DNA of 17,848 nt from an uncultured Collinsella sp. (GCA_900549655.1 UROZ01000031.1:1-17848), one strand, 5' to 3'; shown: positions 1 through 7,637, numbered from the stretch's first letter. The notes: generated from the letters alone by a model not told the origin. Program-made: numbers and translations.

Positions 1-35
1 ACAAAGGTACCTGTCCCCTTTGTGGCGGTTTTGGT
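1..35 (-). terminator. Repeat-type hairpin terminator of the dehydrogenase gene, cut by the window edge
   Basis: Read on the minus strand, this follows the dehydrogenase stop codon by a few bases. The 5' arm is the complement of 17-32 and the loop that of 8-16. Only the first seven bases of the 3' arm are in the window (complement of 1-7), and they pair perfectly (ACAAAGG with CCTTTGT). The same element, with three substitutions over 33 bases, occurs complete at 7638-7679, where it has a full 16-bp stem and a T-tract. The T-tract of this copy would lie outside the window, so terminator function is inferred from the complete copy. Confidence 0.6.
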
Positions 36-38
36 CGG

Positions 39-1127
39 TTAGGCCAGGATAGAATGGCCGTAGGCGTTGGCGGCCTTGATGACGGCGGCGAACTTTTCGT
101 CGGTGAAGGGCTCCGGGTTGCCTTGCTTCCACTCGTTGGTGGCGTGTGCGTATTCGCACAGGGCAGGGATGTCGGCCTCGGAAAGTCCGACCTGCTCAAG
201 CGTTACGGGCAGGCCCATCTGCTTGTTAAAGGCCGCGTAGTGCTCAAGGTTCTCGGTATCGCCCGTATAGGCGAACAGCACGAGCACGCCCAGGCTCACG
301 ACCTCACCGTGCAGATAGGTTCCCTCGCGCGGAATGCTGCACGTCGCATTGTAGAACGCGTGCGCCACGCTCGAGTTGTAGTAGTAATCGTTTTGGTTGG
401 TCAGGTTCGAGACATAGCCCGTGTTGACCACGATGTCGAGCGCGATCTGCTTGACGGCCTCGGTCGACAGGTCCTGGCGCACGTCCTCAAGACCCTGGAC
501 GCCATAGGTAAACAGCGGCTCGGAGCAGGTGTGGGCGAGTGCCAGGCCAAGACCGGCGGTGTGCTCCAAATTACCGGCGCTCGTGGCGTATTCGACCTCG
601 GGCTGCTTGGACAGGGCATCGCCCACGCCGGCCCAGAAGTACTCCGCCGGAGCTTCGGCGATAATCTTGGGGTTGATGAAGATATGCGCAGGTCGGTTGG
701 GGTACGAATAGCCCTCGAGCGATCCATCGTCGTTGTAGACGACGGCAATGGCGGTCGCGGCGGAACAGTTAGAGCAAATCGTCGGCACCGTAAAGACAAT
801 CTTCTTGAGCTCGATTGCCGCTGTCTTGACGGTGTCGAGTGCCTTGCCGCCGCCACAGGCGATAAGCACGTCTGCCTGCTGGCAAGCGGGGGAGTTCACG
901 ACCTTGGCGATATTGGCGCGCGTACTGTTGGTGCCGTAGACGCGCGTCTCCAGAATCTCGACGTCGGTACCTTCAAGCGCCGCCTCGATGCCCGGCAGCG
1001 CCGCAGCTAGGGCTCGCTTGCCACCAATGATGGCGACTTTCTTCGCGCCGTACTCCGCCAGTGCGGCGGGCAGCTCGGTAAAGCAATCCTCGCCGACGGT
1101 GTAGTCGCTCATTCCGATTGTGCGCAT
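39..1127 (-). CDS. Iron-containing (group III) alcohol dehydrogenase, glycerol-dehydrogenase-like
   Basis: The 362-residue protein is full length for the GldA/HcxA branch of metal-dependent alcohol dehydrogenases. These are cytosolic NAD(P)-linked enzymes acting on glycerol or short hydroxy compounds. The N-terminal half is a Rossmann-like nucleotide-binding domain with the family glycine motif CGGGKALDT at residues 91-99. The C-terminal half is helical and carries plausible metal ligands: Asp170 in GVGD, His256 in VAHAFYN and His273 in YLHGE. Spacing matches the known Asp/His/His site of glycerol dehydrogenases. The ATG at 1125-1127 is chosen because AGAAGG lies about six bases upstream on the minus strand; a second Met at residue 6 is possible. 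The gene is monocistronic here and divergent from ileS. Substrate cannot be decided from sequence: glycerol, or a 2-hydroxycarboxylate as for HcxA (YbdH), are both possible. Confidence 0.85.
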   Translation of the reverse strand: MRTIGMSDYTVGEDCFTELPAALAEYGAKKVAIIGGKRALAAALPGIEAALEGTDVEILETRVYGTNSTRANIAKVVNSPACQQADVLIACGGGKALDTVKTAAIELKKIVFTVPTICSNCSAATAIAVVYNDDGSLEGYSYPNRPAHIFINPKIIAEAPAEYFWAGVGDALSKQPEVEYATSAGNLEHTAGLGLALAHTCSEPLFTYGVQGLEDVRQDLSTEAVKQIALDIVVNTGYVSNLTNQNDYYYNSSVAHAFYNATCSIPREGTYLHGEVVSLGVLVLFAYTGDTENLEHYAAFNKQMGLPVTLEQVGLSEADIPALCEYAHATNEWKQGNPEPFTDEKFAAVIKAANAYGHSILA

Positions 1128-1260
1128 GGCAGCCTTCTTTCGTTAGTTAAAGTGCTTTCAGGTATTTTGCTCCTAGAGAAGGCTAACGACCACGAGAAAT
1201 TTCTTACGTATGAAACCAGTGTTGAGGGTTTTTCGCCGGCGCGGAACGTGCTAGCATACT
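1128..1260. other. Divergent intergenic region with promoter elements not resolved
   Basis: These 133 bases must hold the promoters of the minus-strand dehydrogenase and of the ileS T-box leader. The best plus-strand candidate is an extended -10, TGCTAGCAT at 1249-1257, with no good -35 at normal spacing. It would start transcription near 1264, almost inside the first T-box helix, so an upstream promoter is equally possible. A perfect 10-bp palindrome, AGAAATTTCT (1195-1204), lies mid-region and could be an operator or chance. No convincing minus-strand promoter was identified. Confidence 0.35.
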
Positions 1261-1571
1261 CCGCATAAGCGTTGATGGGGACGAGTAGTCGGCCGTCCGC
1301 ATGCCACAGAGAGCGGGGAGCGCTGAGAACCCGTGCATGCGACCGATGAAAATCACCCCGGAGCTGCGGTCCCAACGGACGTGCCGCGCAGGCACGTCTT
1401 AGTAGATATCGCCGAGATGGTCGTCGATACAGGCCAGCCGAGTAACGGATGCGAGCGCGCGAATACGCGGGCGAGGGCATCTAAGCTGGGTGGTTAAACG
1501 AAGAGCTTTTGCGGGCATACAGCCCGTTTTTGTGGCGCTTCGTCCCAGCTTGTAGGGACGGGCGCTTTTTT
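1261..1571 (+). promoter_or_regulatory. T-box riboswitch (tRNA-Ile sensing) controlling ileS
   Basis: Stem I is closed by CCGCA 1261-1265 with TGCGG 1365-1369 and GGGG 1277-1280 with CCCC 1356-1359. It contains the AGTA motif at 1284-1287, then TCGG 1289-1292 with CCGA 1343-1346, and GCATGC 1299-1304 with 1335-1340. The distal element has AGAGAGC at 1308-1314 and CTGAGAACCCG near 1323-1333. The specifier loop TGAAAATCA (1347-1355) presents ATC, an isoleucine codon, at 1352-1354, followed by a purine. A hairpin (1378-1398) and a third stem (GATGC 1448-1452 with GCATC 1477-1481) follow. The antiterminator pairs AAGCTGGG 1483-1490 with CCCAGCTT 1544-1551 and CGAAG 1499-1503 with CTTCG 1538-1542. 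They flank a bulge, TGGTTAAA (1491-1498), whose TGGT can pair with an ACCA acceptor end. The 3' antiterminator strand is also used by the terminator, so the two folds exclude each other. Family knowledge: uncharged tRNA stabilises the antiterminator and turns ileS on. Confidence 0.92.
1535..1571 (+). terminator. Intrinsic terminator of the ileS T-box
   Basis: CGTCCC (1541-1546) pairs with GGGACG (1555-1560), and GCGC (1535-1538) with GCGC (1562-1565) across a small internal loop. Six T residues follow at 1566-1571. It shares 1538-1551 with the antiterminator, as expected for transcription attenuation. Confidence 0.9.
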
Positions 1572-1614
1572 GGTGCCCAACGGGCGTGCGCGCCCATGAC
1601 ATGAAAGGGGTACC

Positions 1615-4416
1615 GTGGCAAACGAGTACAAGCAGACGATGAATCTGCCCAAAACCGGTTTTCCCATGCGTGCCGGTCTTTCCAAGTCCGAGCCCAAGCG
1701 ACTCAAGGACTGGCAGGACAACAAGGTCTACGAGCAGGTTCTGAAGAAGAACGAGGGTCACAAGAAGTTCGTGCTGCACGACGGCCCTCCGTACGCCAAC
1801 GGCCCGATCCACATCGGCCACGCCATGAACAAGATCTCCAAGGACATGATCAACCGCTACTGGATGATGCAGGGCTATGAGGTTCCCTATGTCCCCGGTT
1901 GGGACTGCCATGGCCAGCCGATCGAGCATAAAGTCGAGGAGAAGCTCGGCACCGAGAAGTTCAACCAGACCTCCACGGCTAAGATCCGCGAGCTTTGCAA
2001 CAAGTTCGCTGTCGAGAACATCGAGCTGCAGAAGGCTGGCTTCCGTCGCCTGGGCGTGCTCGGCGATTGGGACAACCCCTATCTGACGCTCTATCACCAG
2101 CATGACGCCGCCGACATCGAGGTCTTCAAGGCCATGTTCGACAAGGGCATGATCTATCGCGGCCACAAGCCGGTTCACTGGTGCAAGCACTGCCACACCG
2201 CACTTGCTGAGGCCGAGATTGAGTACTCCGACGAGACGAGCCCGTCCATCTTCGTGCGCTTTGAGATGACCTCCAAGCCCGCCGGCCTCGAGAACTTCGA
2301 CGGCCCGGTTGACTTTATCATCTGGACGACCACGCCGTGGACCATCCCCTCCGACCAGGCAGTTTCCCTCAAGCCCGGCGCCGCCTATGTCGCCGTTGAG
2401 CACGAGGGTCGTGCCGAGGTCATGCTCGAGGACCTGGCTCCCAAGTGCTGCGAGGAGTTTGGTTGGGAGTACACCCCGGTTATGGTCGACGGTAAGCCCT
2501 ATGTGGTTCCCGCCGAGACCTTCCACCACATCCACTACAAGCAGCCGATCTTTGACGGTGTTGAGGGCGTGGCGCTGCTGGCCGATTACGTCGGTGTCGA
2601 CGACGGTACCGGTATCGTCCACAACTCGCCCGGCCACGGCGTCGACGACTACTTTGCCTGCCTCAAGGAGGGCATTACCGACATCTGCATGCCGGTCGAT
2701 GATGACGGCAAGTTCTACACCGGCGAGGAGTTTGGCACCGGTGGTCCCTTCAGCGGCATGGATACCGATGAGGCCAACCCGCACATCATCGAGTTCCTGC
2801 GCGAGCGCGGCACCCTGGTCCTCGAGAAGAAGATCACGCACAGCTATCCGCACTGCTGGCGCTGCAAACACCCGGTGCTCTTCCGTGCTACTGACCAGTG
2901 GTTTGTCTCGATGGACAAGACCGGCTTGCGTGAGCAGGCTGGCAAGGAGGTTCGCGAGAACGTCAAGTGGTATCCGGCTCACGCCGCCAACCGCATCGGC
3001 GCCATGGTCGAGCAGCGTCCCGACTGGTGCATTAGCCGTCAGCGCAACTGGGGTGTGCCTATCCCCAGCTACACCTGCGCCGACTGCGGCGAGAAGGTCA
3101 TGAACGACGCCACGCTCGACGCCGTCATCAAGCTCTTCCACGAGAAGGGCTCCGACGCCTGGTTCACCGACGCTCCCGAGAGTTACCTGGGCGAGGCTTG
3201 CGTTTGCCCCAAGTGTGGCGGCCATCACCTCAAGGCTGATAAGGACATTCTCGACGTGTGGTGGGACTCCGGCGTGTCCTGGAAGGCCGTCTGCGAGTAT
3301 CGACCCGAGCTTGAGTACCCGGCTGACGTGTATCTCGAGGGCTCCGACCAGCATCGCGGTTGGTTCCAGAGCTCGCTGCTCACCTCGGTGGGTGCCAACG
3401 GCCATGCTCCGTACAAGGCGGTCGTCTCGCAGGGCTTCACACTCGATGGTCAGGGCCGCAAGATGTCCAAGTCGCTCGGCAACGTCATCGACCCCAACAA
3501 GGTCTGCGACGAGATGGGCGCTGACATCATCCGTCTGTGGGTTGCCTCCGTCGACACCAGCTCCGACGTCTCCATCGACCATGAGATTCTCGCTCGTACG
3601 TCCGATGCCTACCGTCGTTTCCGCAACACGCTGCGCTTCCTGCTCTCCGAGCTCGAGGGTCAGTTTGAGCCCGAGACCGACGGCGTCGCCTTTGCCGACC
3701 TGCTGCCGCTCGACAAGCTCATGGTTGCCCGCCTGACTCAGGTTCAGGCCGAGGTCGACGACGCCTACGCCAGCTACGAGTTCCCGCGCGCCTACCGTGC
3801 GCTTTATGACTTCGTGGTTACCGAGCTCTCCAACGTGTACCTCGACGCCCTGAAGGACCGTCTGTACTGCGACAAGCCCGGCTCGCTCGAGCGCCGCAGC
3901 GCCCAGACCGTGCTGGCCGAGCTCTTCTCGATGCTCATGCGCGACCTGCAGCCGATCCTGTCCTATACCGTCGACGAGGCCATGGCATATGCGCCCGCCG
4001 GCTGCGTCGATCACCAGAAGTACGCCGCGCTGCTCGATTGGTACAAGTCGCCCATCACGGTCGACGAGGCCAATGAGTTTGAGGGCGTGCTCGAGGCTTC
4101 GCTCGAGCTCCGTAGCGCCGTGACCAAGGCCCTTGAGGATGCCCGTTCTGCCGGCACCTTCACTAAGAGCCAGCAGGTCCGCGTCAAGGCGGTCGTTCCC
4201 GCCGAGATGTACGCGCTGCTGACCGGTGATAAGGCCGTCGACCTGGCCGAGTTCTACATCGTCTCCGATGTTGAGCTGACTCAGGGCGAGGAACTCTCCG
4301 TATGCATTGATGCTGCCGAGGGCGAGTGCTGCGACCGTTGCTGGAACTACCGCACCACCGTCGGCGAGTACAACGGCCACGCACATATCTGCGAGAGGTG
4401 TGCGAATGCCCTTTAA
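1615..4416 (+). CDS. ileS: Isoleucyl-tRNA synthetase
   Basis: This class I synthetase charges tRNA-Ile and hydrolyses misactivated valine. Its 933 residues fit the bacterial IleS type. Visible in order: HIGH signature at 66-69; the CP1 editing domain with TTTPWTIPSDQAV and the GTGIVHNSPGHGVDDY block; the KMSKS loop at 616-620 (GRKMSKSLGN); the anticodon-binding helical region; and a C-terminal zinc finger with Cys906, Cys909, Cys926 and Cys929, a feature of the bacterial IleS1-type enzyme. The GTG at 1615 is chosen because GAAAGGGG ends four bases upstream and the first residues (NLPKTGFPMRAGL) align with the known IleS N-terminus; ATG at 1639 has no ribosome binding site. A small hairpin (GGGCG 1582-1586 with CGCCC 1591-1595) lies just before the ribosome binding site. 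Control is by the T-box leader directly upstream. Strong preference for C-ending codons suggests high expression. Confidence 0.97.
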   Translation: MANEYKQTMNLPKTGFPMRAGLSKSEPKRLKDWQDNKVYEQVLKKNEGHKKFVLHDGPPYANGPIHIGHAMNKISKDMINRYWMMQGYEVPYVPGWDCHGQPIEHKVEEKLGTEKFNQTSTAKIRELCNKFAVENIELQKAGFRRLGVLGDWDNPYLTLYHQHDAADIEVFKAMFDKGMIYRGHKPVHWCKHCHTALAEAEIEYSDETSPSIFVRFEMTSKPAGLENFDGPVDFIIWTTTPWTIPSDQAVSLKPGAAYVAVEHEGRAEVMLEDLAPKCCEEFGWEYTPVMVDGKPYVVPAETFHHIHYKQPIFDGVEGVALLADYVGVDDGTGIVHNSPGHGVDDYFACLKEGITDICMPVDDDGKFYTGEEFGTGGPFSGMDTDEANPHIIEFLRERGTLVLEKKITHSYPHCWRCKHPVLFRATDQWFVSMDKTGLREQAGKEVRENVKWYPAHAANRIGAMVEQRPDWCISRQRNWGVPIPSYTCADCGEKVMNDATLDAVIKLFHEKGSDAWFTDAPESYLGEACVCPKCGGHHLKADKDILDVWWDSGVSWKAVCEYRPELEYPADVYLEGSDQHRGWFQSSLLTSVGANGHAPYKAVVSQGFTLDGQGRKMSKSLGNVIDPNKVCDEMGADIIRLWVASVDTSSDVSIDHEILARTSDAYRRFRNTLRFLLSELEGQFEPETDGVAFADLLPLDKLMVARLTQVQAEVDDAYASYEFPRAYRALYDFVVTELSNVYLDALKDRLYCDKPGSLERRSAQTVLAELFSMLMRDLQPILSYTVDEAMAYAPAGCVDHQKYAALLDWYKSPITVDEANEFEGVLEASLELRSAVTKALEDARSAGTFTKSQQVRVKAVVPAEMYALLTGDKAVDLAEFYIVSDVELTQGEELSVCIDAAEGECCDRCWNYRTTVGEYNGHAHICERCANAL

Positions 4417-4486
4417 GGCACGGTAACTCGGCATTTTAGTTATAGGTAGAATTTGGGCGCCTTCGGCCCATTTGCTCCGCTGAATA

Positions 4487-4525
4487 AAAGCGGCATTCTG
4501 TTTTTCGGAATGCCGCTTTCTTTTT
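4487..4525 (+). terminator. Strong intrinsic terminator after ileS
   Basis: A 12-bp perfect stem (4487-4498 with 4508-4519, core AGCGGCATTC with GAATGCCGCT), a 9-base loop, and a CTTTTT tail. A smaller TGGGC/GCCCA hairpin sits just upstream near 4454-4470. In addition, CCGCT at 4477-4481 could pair with AGCGG at 4489-4493, a weaker structure that would compete with the terminator's 5' arm. Confidence 0.9.
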
Positions 4526-4638
4526 ATGCTGGTTATTTCGCTTGTGTTGGTGGATATGTCGTGCGCTCTGCATGTGGCAATATAAGATGGATAATTGCGT
4601 TAAACGGAATTCGATTGTTCTGAGGGCAGGGGATTGAT
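4526..4638 (+). promoter_or_regulatory. Probable lspA promoter region
   Basis: This 113-base gap lies between the ileS terminator and lspA, so it should contain the lspA promoter. Candidate -10 boxes are TATAAG (4581-4586) and GATAAT (4590-4595). Neither has a good -35 at 16-18 bases, so the exact site is not assigned. The end carries AGGGG (4628-4632), which serves the TTG start of lspA. Confidence 0.35.
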
Positions 4639-5238
4639 TTGGGTCGTACTGGGGATATGACGCCGCCTTTGCGTTGGCGGTTGGGTGTTGCTGGTGGGGT
4701 GGCGCTCGTTGTGCTGCTTGTTGACCAGCTGACCAAGCTTGCGGTTCGTGCCGTGGGCGACGCATTGCATGTGACCGTCATCCCCGGTGTCATCGACTTT
4801 ATGTTTGTCCGCAATATCGGTGCTGCCTTTAGCATGGGTGAGGGACATGGCATCGCGTTTGCCGTGTTGGCGCTTGCGGTCATTGTCGCCATTGCCGTGT
4901 ACTTGCTCCGTGCGCCTCAGCTCGCTCGTCTTGAGGTGGTAGGCATGTCTATGGTTGCGGGTGGCGCCATCGGCAACGCGATCGACCGTCTGGCTTTTGG
5001 CTTTGTGACCGATTTTATTGCCACCACTTTCATCGACTTCCCTGTCTTTAACGTGGCCGATATCGGCATTACCGCGGGCGTCGTGCTCGCACTCATCGGG
5101 TACATGTTCTTGAGTCCCGCTGCTCGCGAGGTCGATGCGACCGCTGAGCTCAACGCCCGTGACGAGGCCCGCGCCAAGCGCAAGGCCCAGCAACGCGGGG
5201 AGCGTGCCCGCAAAATTCGCGAAAGGAACGAGCGCTAA
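4639..5238 (+). CDS. lspA: Lipoprotein signal peptidase (signal peptidase II)
   Basis: This membrane aspartyl protease cleaves prolipoprotein signal peptides before the lipid-modified cysteine. All family blocks are present: VDQLTKL near residue 28, VRNIGAAFSMGEG near 57-69, GGAIGNAIDRLAFGFVTDFI at 108-127 with catalytic Asp116, and FPVFNVADIGI at 134-144 with catalytic Asp141. Four hydrophobic segments fit the family topology. At 199 residues it is longer than the usual 150-170 because of a charged, Arg/Lys/Glu-rich C-terminal tail from about residue 162, probably cytoplasmic. The start is taken as TTG 4639, six bases after AGGGG; ATG 4657 (residue 7) is an alternative with tighter Shine-Dalgarno spacing. 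The stop overlaps the next gene's ATG by one base (TAATG), so translation is probably coupled to the pseudouridine synthase gene. Confidence 0.95.
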   Translation: MGRTGDMTPPLRWRLGVAGGVALVVLLVDQLTKLAVRAVGDALHVTVIPGVIDFMFVRNIGAAFSMGEGHGIAFAVLALAVIVAIAVYLLRAPQLARLEVVGMSMVAGGAIGNAIDRLAFGFVTDFIATTFIDFPVFNVADIGITAGVVLALIGYMFLSPAAREVDATAELNARDEARAKRKAQQRGERARKIRERNER

Positions 5239-6251
5239 TGGCCGACATCCATATTCTTGTTGCCGACGATGCCGCCGGTCAGCGTCTTGACGCTTATCTG
5301 GGCGCCAATGACGGCTGTCCTACGCGTTCTGCCTGTGCGCATCTGATCGAGGGCGGCGCCGTCGCTGTCAATGGCGAGACCTGCCTGTCCAAAAAGTACG
5401 CCGTGCGAGCCGGCGACCGTATTTCGGTCGATTTGCCCGAGCCGCACGATCCCACCGATGTGATTCCCGAGGCCATCCCGCTCGACATTCGCTACGAGGA
5501 CGATTATCTCATTGTGCTCTCCAAGCAGCGCGGCCTGGTGTGCCATCCTGCGCATGGTCATGAGAGCGGTACGCTCGCGAATGCCCTGGTCTATCACTGC
5601 GGTATCGACCATCTGGGCACCGTGCAGGGTGAGGACCGACCCGGCATCGTGCATCGCCTGGATCGCGATACCTCGGGCCTTATGCTCGCGGCAAAAGACG
5701 ACGACACCCAGCGCGCGCTTCAAAATCTTATCCGCACGCGCACGCTCGATCGTCGCTATATCACGCTTGTCCACGGGCACATCGCCATGGACGAGGGCAC
5801 CATCAATACCGGTATTGCCCGATCGACGCGCGACCGCGTCAAGATGGCGGTTTCGGACGACCCCTTTGCCCGTCAGGCCATTACGACCTTCAAGGTGCTC
5901 GAGCGCTTTGATTCCACGCGTTTCGACGACGGCTACACGCTTGTCGAGTGCCACCTGTTTACCGGCAGAACGCACCAGATTCGTGTGCACATGCGCCATA
6001 TCAACCACGCCTGCGTGGGCGATCCGCTCTACGGCAAGTGCGATGCGCGTGCCGATCAGGGTCTGACCAGGCAGTTCCTTCATTCCTGGCGCGTGGCGTT
6101 CGACCATCCCGTGACGGGGGAGCGCATTGAGTGCCGCGACGAGTTGCCCTGGGATCTCGCTGCGGTTCTTGACGATCTGGCTCCGCGCTCGCTCGGTCGC
6201 ACTGCCGCCGGTGACGAAATCGTCTCTCAGCTCGGTCTGCTCGAAGCCTAG
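5238..6251 (+). CDS. rluD: RluA/RluD-family 23S rRNA pseudouridine synthase
   Basis: The enzyme isomerises uridine to pseudouridine in structured RNA. It has 337 residues, with an N-terminal S4 RNA-binding domain (about 14-70, beginning QRLDAYLGAN) and the RluA catalytic domain. Motif II reads HRLDRDTSG at 139-147, with catalytic Asp144. RRYITLVHGH and FTGRTHQIRVHM are the later conserved motifs. The ATG at 5238 shares its A with the lspA stop; AAAGGA lies ten bases upstream. lspA followed by an rluD-type gene is a common arrangement in Gram-positive bacteria (yylD/ylyB in Bacillus). Exact target uridines (1911, 1915 and 1917 for E. coli RluD) are an inference from family; RluA/RluC-like specificity cannot be excluded. 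Confidence 0.92.
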   Translation: MADIHILVADDAAGQRLDAYLGANDGCPTRSACAHLIEGGAVAVNGETCLSKKYAVRAGDRISVDLPEPHDPTDVIPEAIPLDIRYEDDYLIVLSKQRGLVCHPAHGHESGTLANALVYHCGIDHLGTVQGEDRPGIVHRLDRDTSGLMLAAKDDDTQRALQNLIRTRTLDRRYITLVHGHIAMDEGTINTGIARSTRDRVKMAVSDDPFARQAITTFKVLERFDSTRFDDGYTLVECHLFTGRTHQIRVHMRHINHACVGDPLYGKCDARADQGLTRQFLHSWRVAFDHPVTGERIECRDELPWDLAAVLDDLAPRSLGRTAAGDEIVSQLGLLEA

Positions 6252-6269
6252 CCAGTATTAGGTGGTTTC

Positions 6270-6300
6270 TTGAACTCGGTAAGCCTGCGGTAAGATATAC
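6270..6300 (+). promoter_or_regulatory. Candidate promoter for the GT2 glycosyltransferase gene
   Basis: TTGAAC at 6270-6275 resembles a -35. The following GGTAAGATATAC contains overlapping -10 candidates, with spacers of 15-18 bases depending on the register. It sits in the 82-base gap after the pseudouridine synthase gene, in which I see no terminator, so read-through from lspA-rluD is also possible. Confidence 0.35.
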
Positions 6301-6333
6301 GGTTGTTTACGTAACGCGTTCTCGGGAGCCTGC

Positions 6334-7629
6334 ATGCTCGCCTTTTTACAAACCAACACACCCATCGTGGTCTTCAACCAGATTGTCGTCACGCTGCTCA
6401 CGGTCTGCTTTCTGTACCAGGTGGTCTTCTTTGTCATTGGCGCTCTTCGTGGCGAGGTCGCGCCTCCCAAGGCCAAAAAACTCCATCGTTATGCTTTCTT
6501 TATCGCGGCGCATAATGAGGAGGCCGTGATTGCCAACCTCGTTCGCTCCATCAAGGACCAGGATTATCCGTCCGAGCTTATCGAGGTCTTCGTGGTTGCC
6601 GACGCCTGCACCGACAACACCGCACAGCTCGCGCGCGAGGCAGGTGCCATTGTTTACGAGCGCAATGATCTTGCCCGTAAGGGTAAGAGCTGGGTCATGG
6701 ACTTTGGCTTCGACCGCATCCTTAACGAGTATCCCGACACGTTTGAAGGCTACTTTATCTTCGATGCCGATAACGTTATCTCCCGCGATTACGTGTCCAA
6801 GATGAACGATGCCTTTGACCAGGGATTCCATGTGGTCACGAGCTATCGCAACTCCAAGAATTTTGGCAGCTCGTGGATCTCGGCAGCTAATGCTACTTGG
6901 TACCTGCGCGAGGCGCGCTTTCTCAACAACGCGCGTAATATCTGTAAGACGTCTTGCGCCGTCTCGGGTTCGGGCTACCTCATCTCCGCCAGTGTTATTG
7001 AGGGCATGCACGGCTGGCAGTTCCACACGCTGACCGAGGACATTCAGTTCACTACGTTCTGCGCTATTCACGGTATTCGCATTGGCTATGCGCCGGCGGA
7101 GTTCTTTGACGAACAGCCCGTGACGTTCAAGGCATCCTGGAAGCAGCGTATGCGCTGGACCAAGGGCTTTTACCAGGTGTTCTTTACCTACGGCAAGCAT
7201 CTGGTCAAGTCGACGTTCCGCTATCATCGCTTTGCCGCCTACGACATGTTCATGACGATCGCCCCGGGTATGCTGCTATCGCTGATCTCGATGCTCGCTA
7301 ATGCGACGTTCTTGATTGTGGGTGGCCTTTCGCATGGTTTCTTGGCTACCGAAGTCGAGATGCAGGCGTGCGCCGCTTCGCTCATTATGACCTTCGCCAT
7401 GATGTATCAGACCTTCTTTATCCTGGCGCTGCTCACGACTATCTTTGAGTACAAGCACATTCACTGCGCGCAAAAGTGGCGTCTGGTGACTAACCTGTTT
7501 ACCTTCCCGATCTTTATGTTCAGCTATATCCCCATCACGGTGGCCGCGCTGTTCCTGAAGGTCGACTGGGTGCCGACGCAGCACGCCGTCAACGTTACCC
7601 TTGACGAGGTCATGCAAGGCACCAAATAA
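6334..7629 (+). CDS. Membrane glycosyltransferase, family 2 (processive-type)
   Basis: This 431-residue inverting GT-A enzyme uses a nucleotide-sugar donor and is embedded in the cytoplasmic membrane. Residues 11-38 form one transmembrane segment. The catalytic domain follows: AAHNEE at 59-63 region, VVADACTDNT with Asp90, the DAD metal site at 144-146, TED at 234-236 (catalytic base) and QRMRW at 271-275. The QxxRW motif is characteristic of processive enzymes such as cellulose, hyaluronan and poly-N-acetylglucosamine synthases. About three membrane segments follow (roughly 301-333, 350-375 and 385-415). The ATG at 6334 has GGGAG five bases upstream. It is not in an obvious polysaccharide operon: neighbours are rRNA modification upstream and a terminator downstream. 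Product (glycan or glycolipid) is unknown. Confidence 0.85.
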   Translation: MLAFLQTNTPIVVFNQIVVTLLTVCFLYQVVFFVIGALRGEVAPPKAKKLHRYAFFIAAHNEEAVIANLVRSIKDQDYPSELIEVFVVADACTDNTAQLAREAGAIVYERNDLARKGKSWVMDFGFDRILNEYPDTFEGYFIFDADNVISRDYVSKMNDAFDQGFHVVTSYRNSKNFGSSWISAANATWYLREARFLNNARNICKTSCAVSGSGYLISASVIEGMHGWQFHTLTEDIQFTTFCAIHGIRIGYAPAEFFDEQPVTFKASWKQRMRWTKGFYQVFFTYGKHLVKSTFRYHRFAAYDMFMTIAPGMLLSLISMLANATFLIVGGLSHGFLATEVEMQACAASLIMTFAMMYQTFFILALLTTIFEYKHIHCAQKWRLVTNLFTFPIFMFSYIPITVAALFLKVDWVPTQHAVNVTLDEVMQGTK

Positions 7630-7637
7630 CCACCACC

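Noticed and set aside
54..1010. A 318-residue plus-strand frame opposite the dehydrogenase
   Set aside because: The minus-strand frame carries all catalytic motifs of the dehydrogenase family; the plus frame has no recognisable domain.
1399..4434. A 1011-residue open frame antisense to ileS
   Set aside because: It mirrors the codon pattern of ileS, has low-complexity composition and no recognisable domain, and would also cover the T-box terminator; it is a shadow of a GC-rich, strongly codon-biased gene.
6305..6315. TTACGT-containing sites at 1203, 6308 and 14188 as a shared operator
   Set aside because: A six-base word is expected several times by chance in 17.8 kb on two strands, and the flanks do not match.
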